Positions 42,397 through 42,473 of a DNA stretch of 42,473 nt are shown piece after piece. Source of the stretch: Caldisphaera sp046536515. Lineage in GTDB: Archaea; Thermoproteota; Thermoprotei_A; Sulfolobales; Acidilobaceae. The notes beneath the pieces were generated by a model. It saw nothing but the letters and a program-made list of their open reading frames with translations. It ran no database searches and was not told the DNA's origin. Within the stretch, counting starts at the first letter, position 1, and the number at the start of each line of letters is the position of its first letter. The position numbers were made by a program, and so were the translations under genes. Location: contig NZ_JAWDMQ010000007.1 in NCBI RefSeq assembly GCF_046536515.1, positions 1 through 42,473 on the forward strand. The letters are read 5' to 3'.

Positions 42397-42473
42397 AACC
42401 TGAACCCAATAACATCTATGAAGTAAAACTATTATACAATTATTGTTAAATCTTATAGAATGAAAGGCAAATT

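Overview
The window looks like a chromosome segment of a thermophilic crenarchaeote (Thermoproteota). It is AT-rich (about 30% G+C by eye). It encodes CdvA and an ESCRT-III (CdvB-family) division protein, an aIF1A-RIO1-Pno1 ribosome cluster with NMD3, archaeal type II GAPDH next to PGK, a family 4 uracil-DNA glycosylase and A-type ATPase stalk subunits. Its one tRNA gene has no encoded CCA. TTG and GTG starts with GGTG/GGAGG-type Shine-Dalgarno sites are frequent, as are TATA boxes placed for leaderless or short-leader transcripts. The best guess is an Acidilobales-like organism such as Caldisphaera; the genus is an inference.

Layout. 1-1.6 kb: end of an unknown gene, a 3' scrap of upp and a decayed TnpB transposon. 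1.8-3.2 kb: A-type ATPase stalk protein and subunit C. 3.2-6.1 kb (minus): a radical-SAM pair, one with a SPASM domain and one B12-binding. 6.3-8.2 kb: membrane-anchored GH15-like glucoamylase. 8.5-11.5 kb: split glycine decarboxylase gcvPA/gcvPB. 11.5-13.1 kb: CPBP protease, an orphan ORF and two TnpB-less IS605-type elements. 13.1-18.1 kb: GH57 enzyme, then pgk-gap. 18.1-21.6 kb: two DNA-binding-type proteins, a secreted Lon-like protease and a cupin. 21.6-23.6 kb: a second TnpB-less element, udg and an UlaG-like metallo-hydrolase. 23.6-26.6 kb (minus): Pno1, RIO1, aIF1A and NMD3. 26.7-31.5 kb: a beta-hydroxyacid dehydrogenase, a Cgi121-like protein, a membrane thioredoxin-fold protein, thymidylate kinase and an Nramp-family transporter behind two DtxR-type operators. 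31.7-35.5 kb: small unknown proteins, an amidohydrolase and a TrmB regulator. 35.6-37.1 kb: divergent cdvB paralogue and cdvA. 37.2-42.4 kb: tRNA-Leu(CAA), a DUF4382 relic, the stomatin/NfeD operon, a second NfeD, a polytopic membrane protein and another TnpB relic.

Three non-coding patterns stand out. (1) A diverged ~235 bp segment lies directly upstream of both the GH57 gene and the UlaG-like gene, in the sense orientation. It holds a TATA box and a predicted ~120 nt leader that can fold as a three-way junction, so it is a candidate undescribed structured 5' leader. (2) IS200/IS605-type elements without TnpB, starting at TGAT, end in GGAGGAGGTCAG. In two cases this puts a ready-made ribosome binding site a few bases before a start codon. 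(3) A pair of ~75 bp repeats at 31.7 and 34.7 kb share a 28-nt hairpin with compensatory base changes.

How the genes fit together: GH15 (outside the cell), GH57 (inside) and pgk-gap suggest alpha-glucan use feeding glycolysis and gluconeogenesis. The aIF1A/RIO1/Pno1/NMD3 block serves ribosome maturation and initiation. CdvA/CdvB serve cell division. The stomatin/NfeD block serves membrane quality control.
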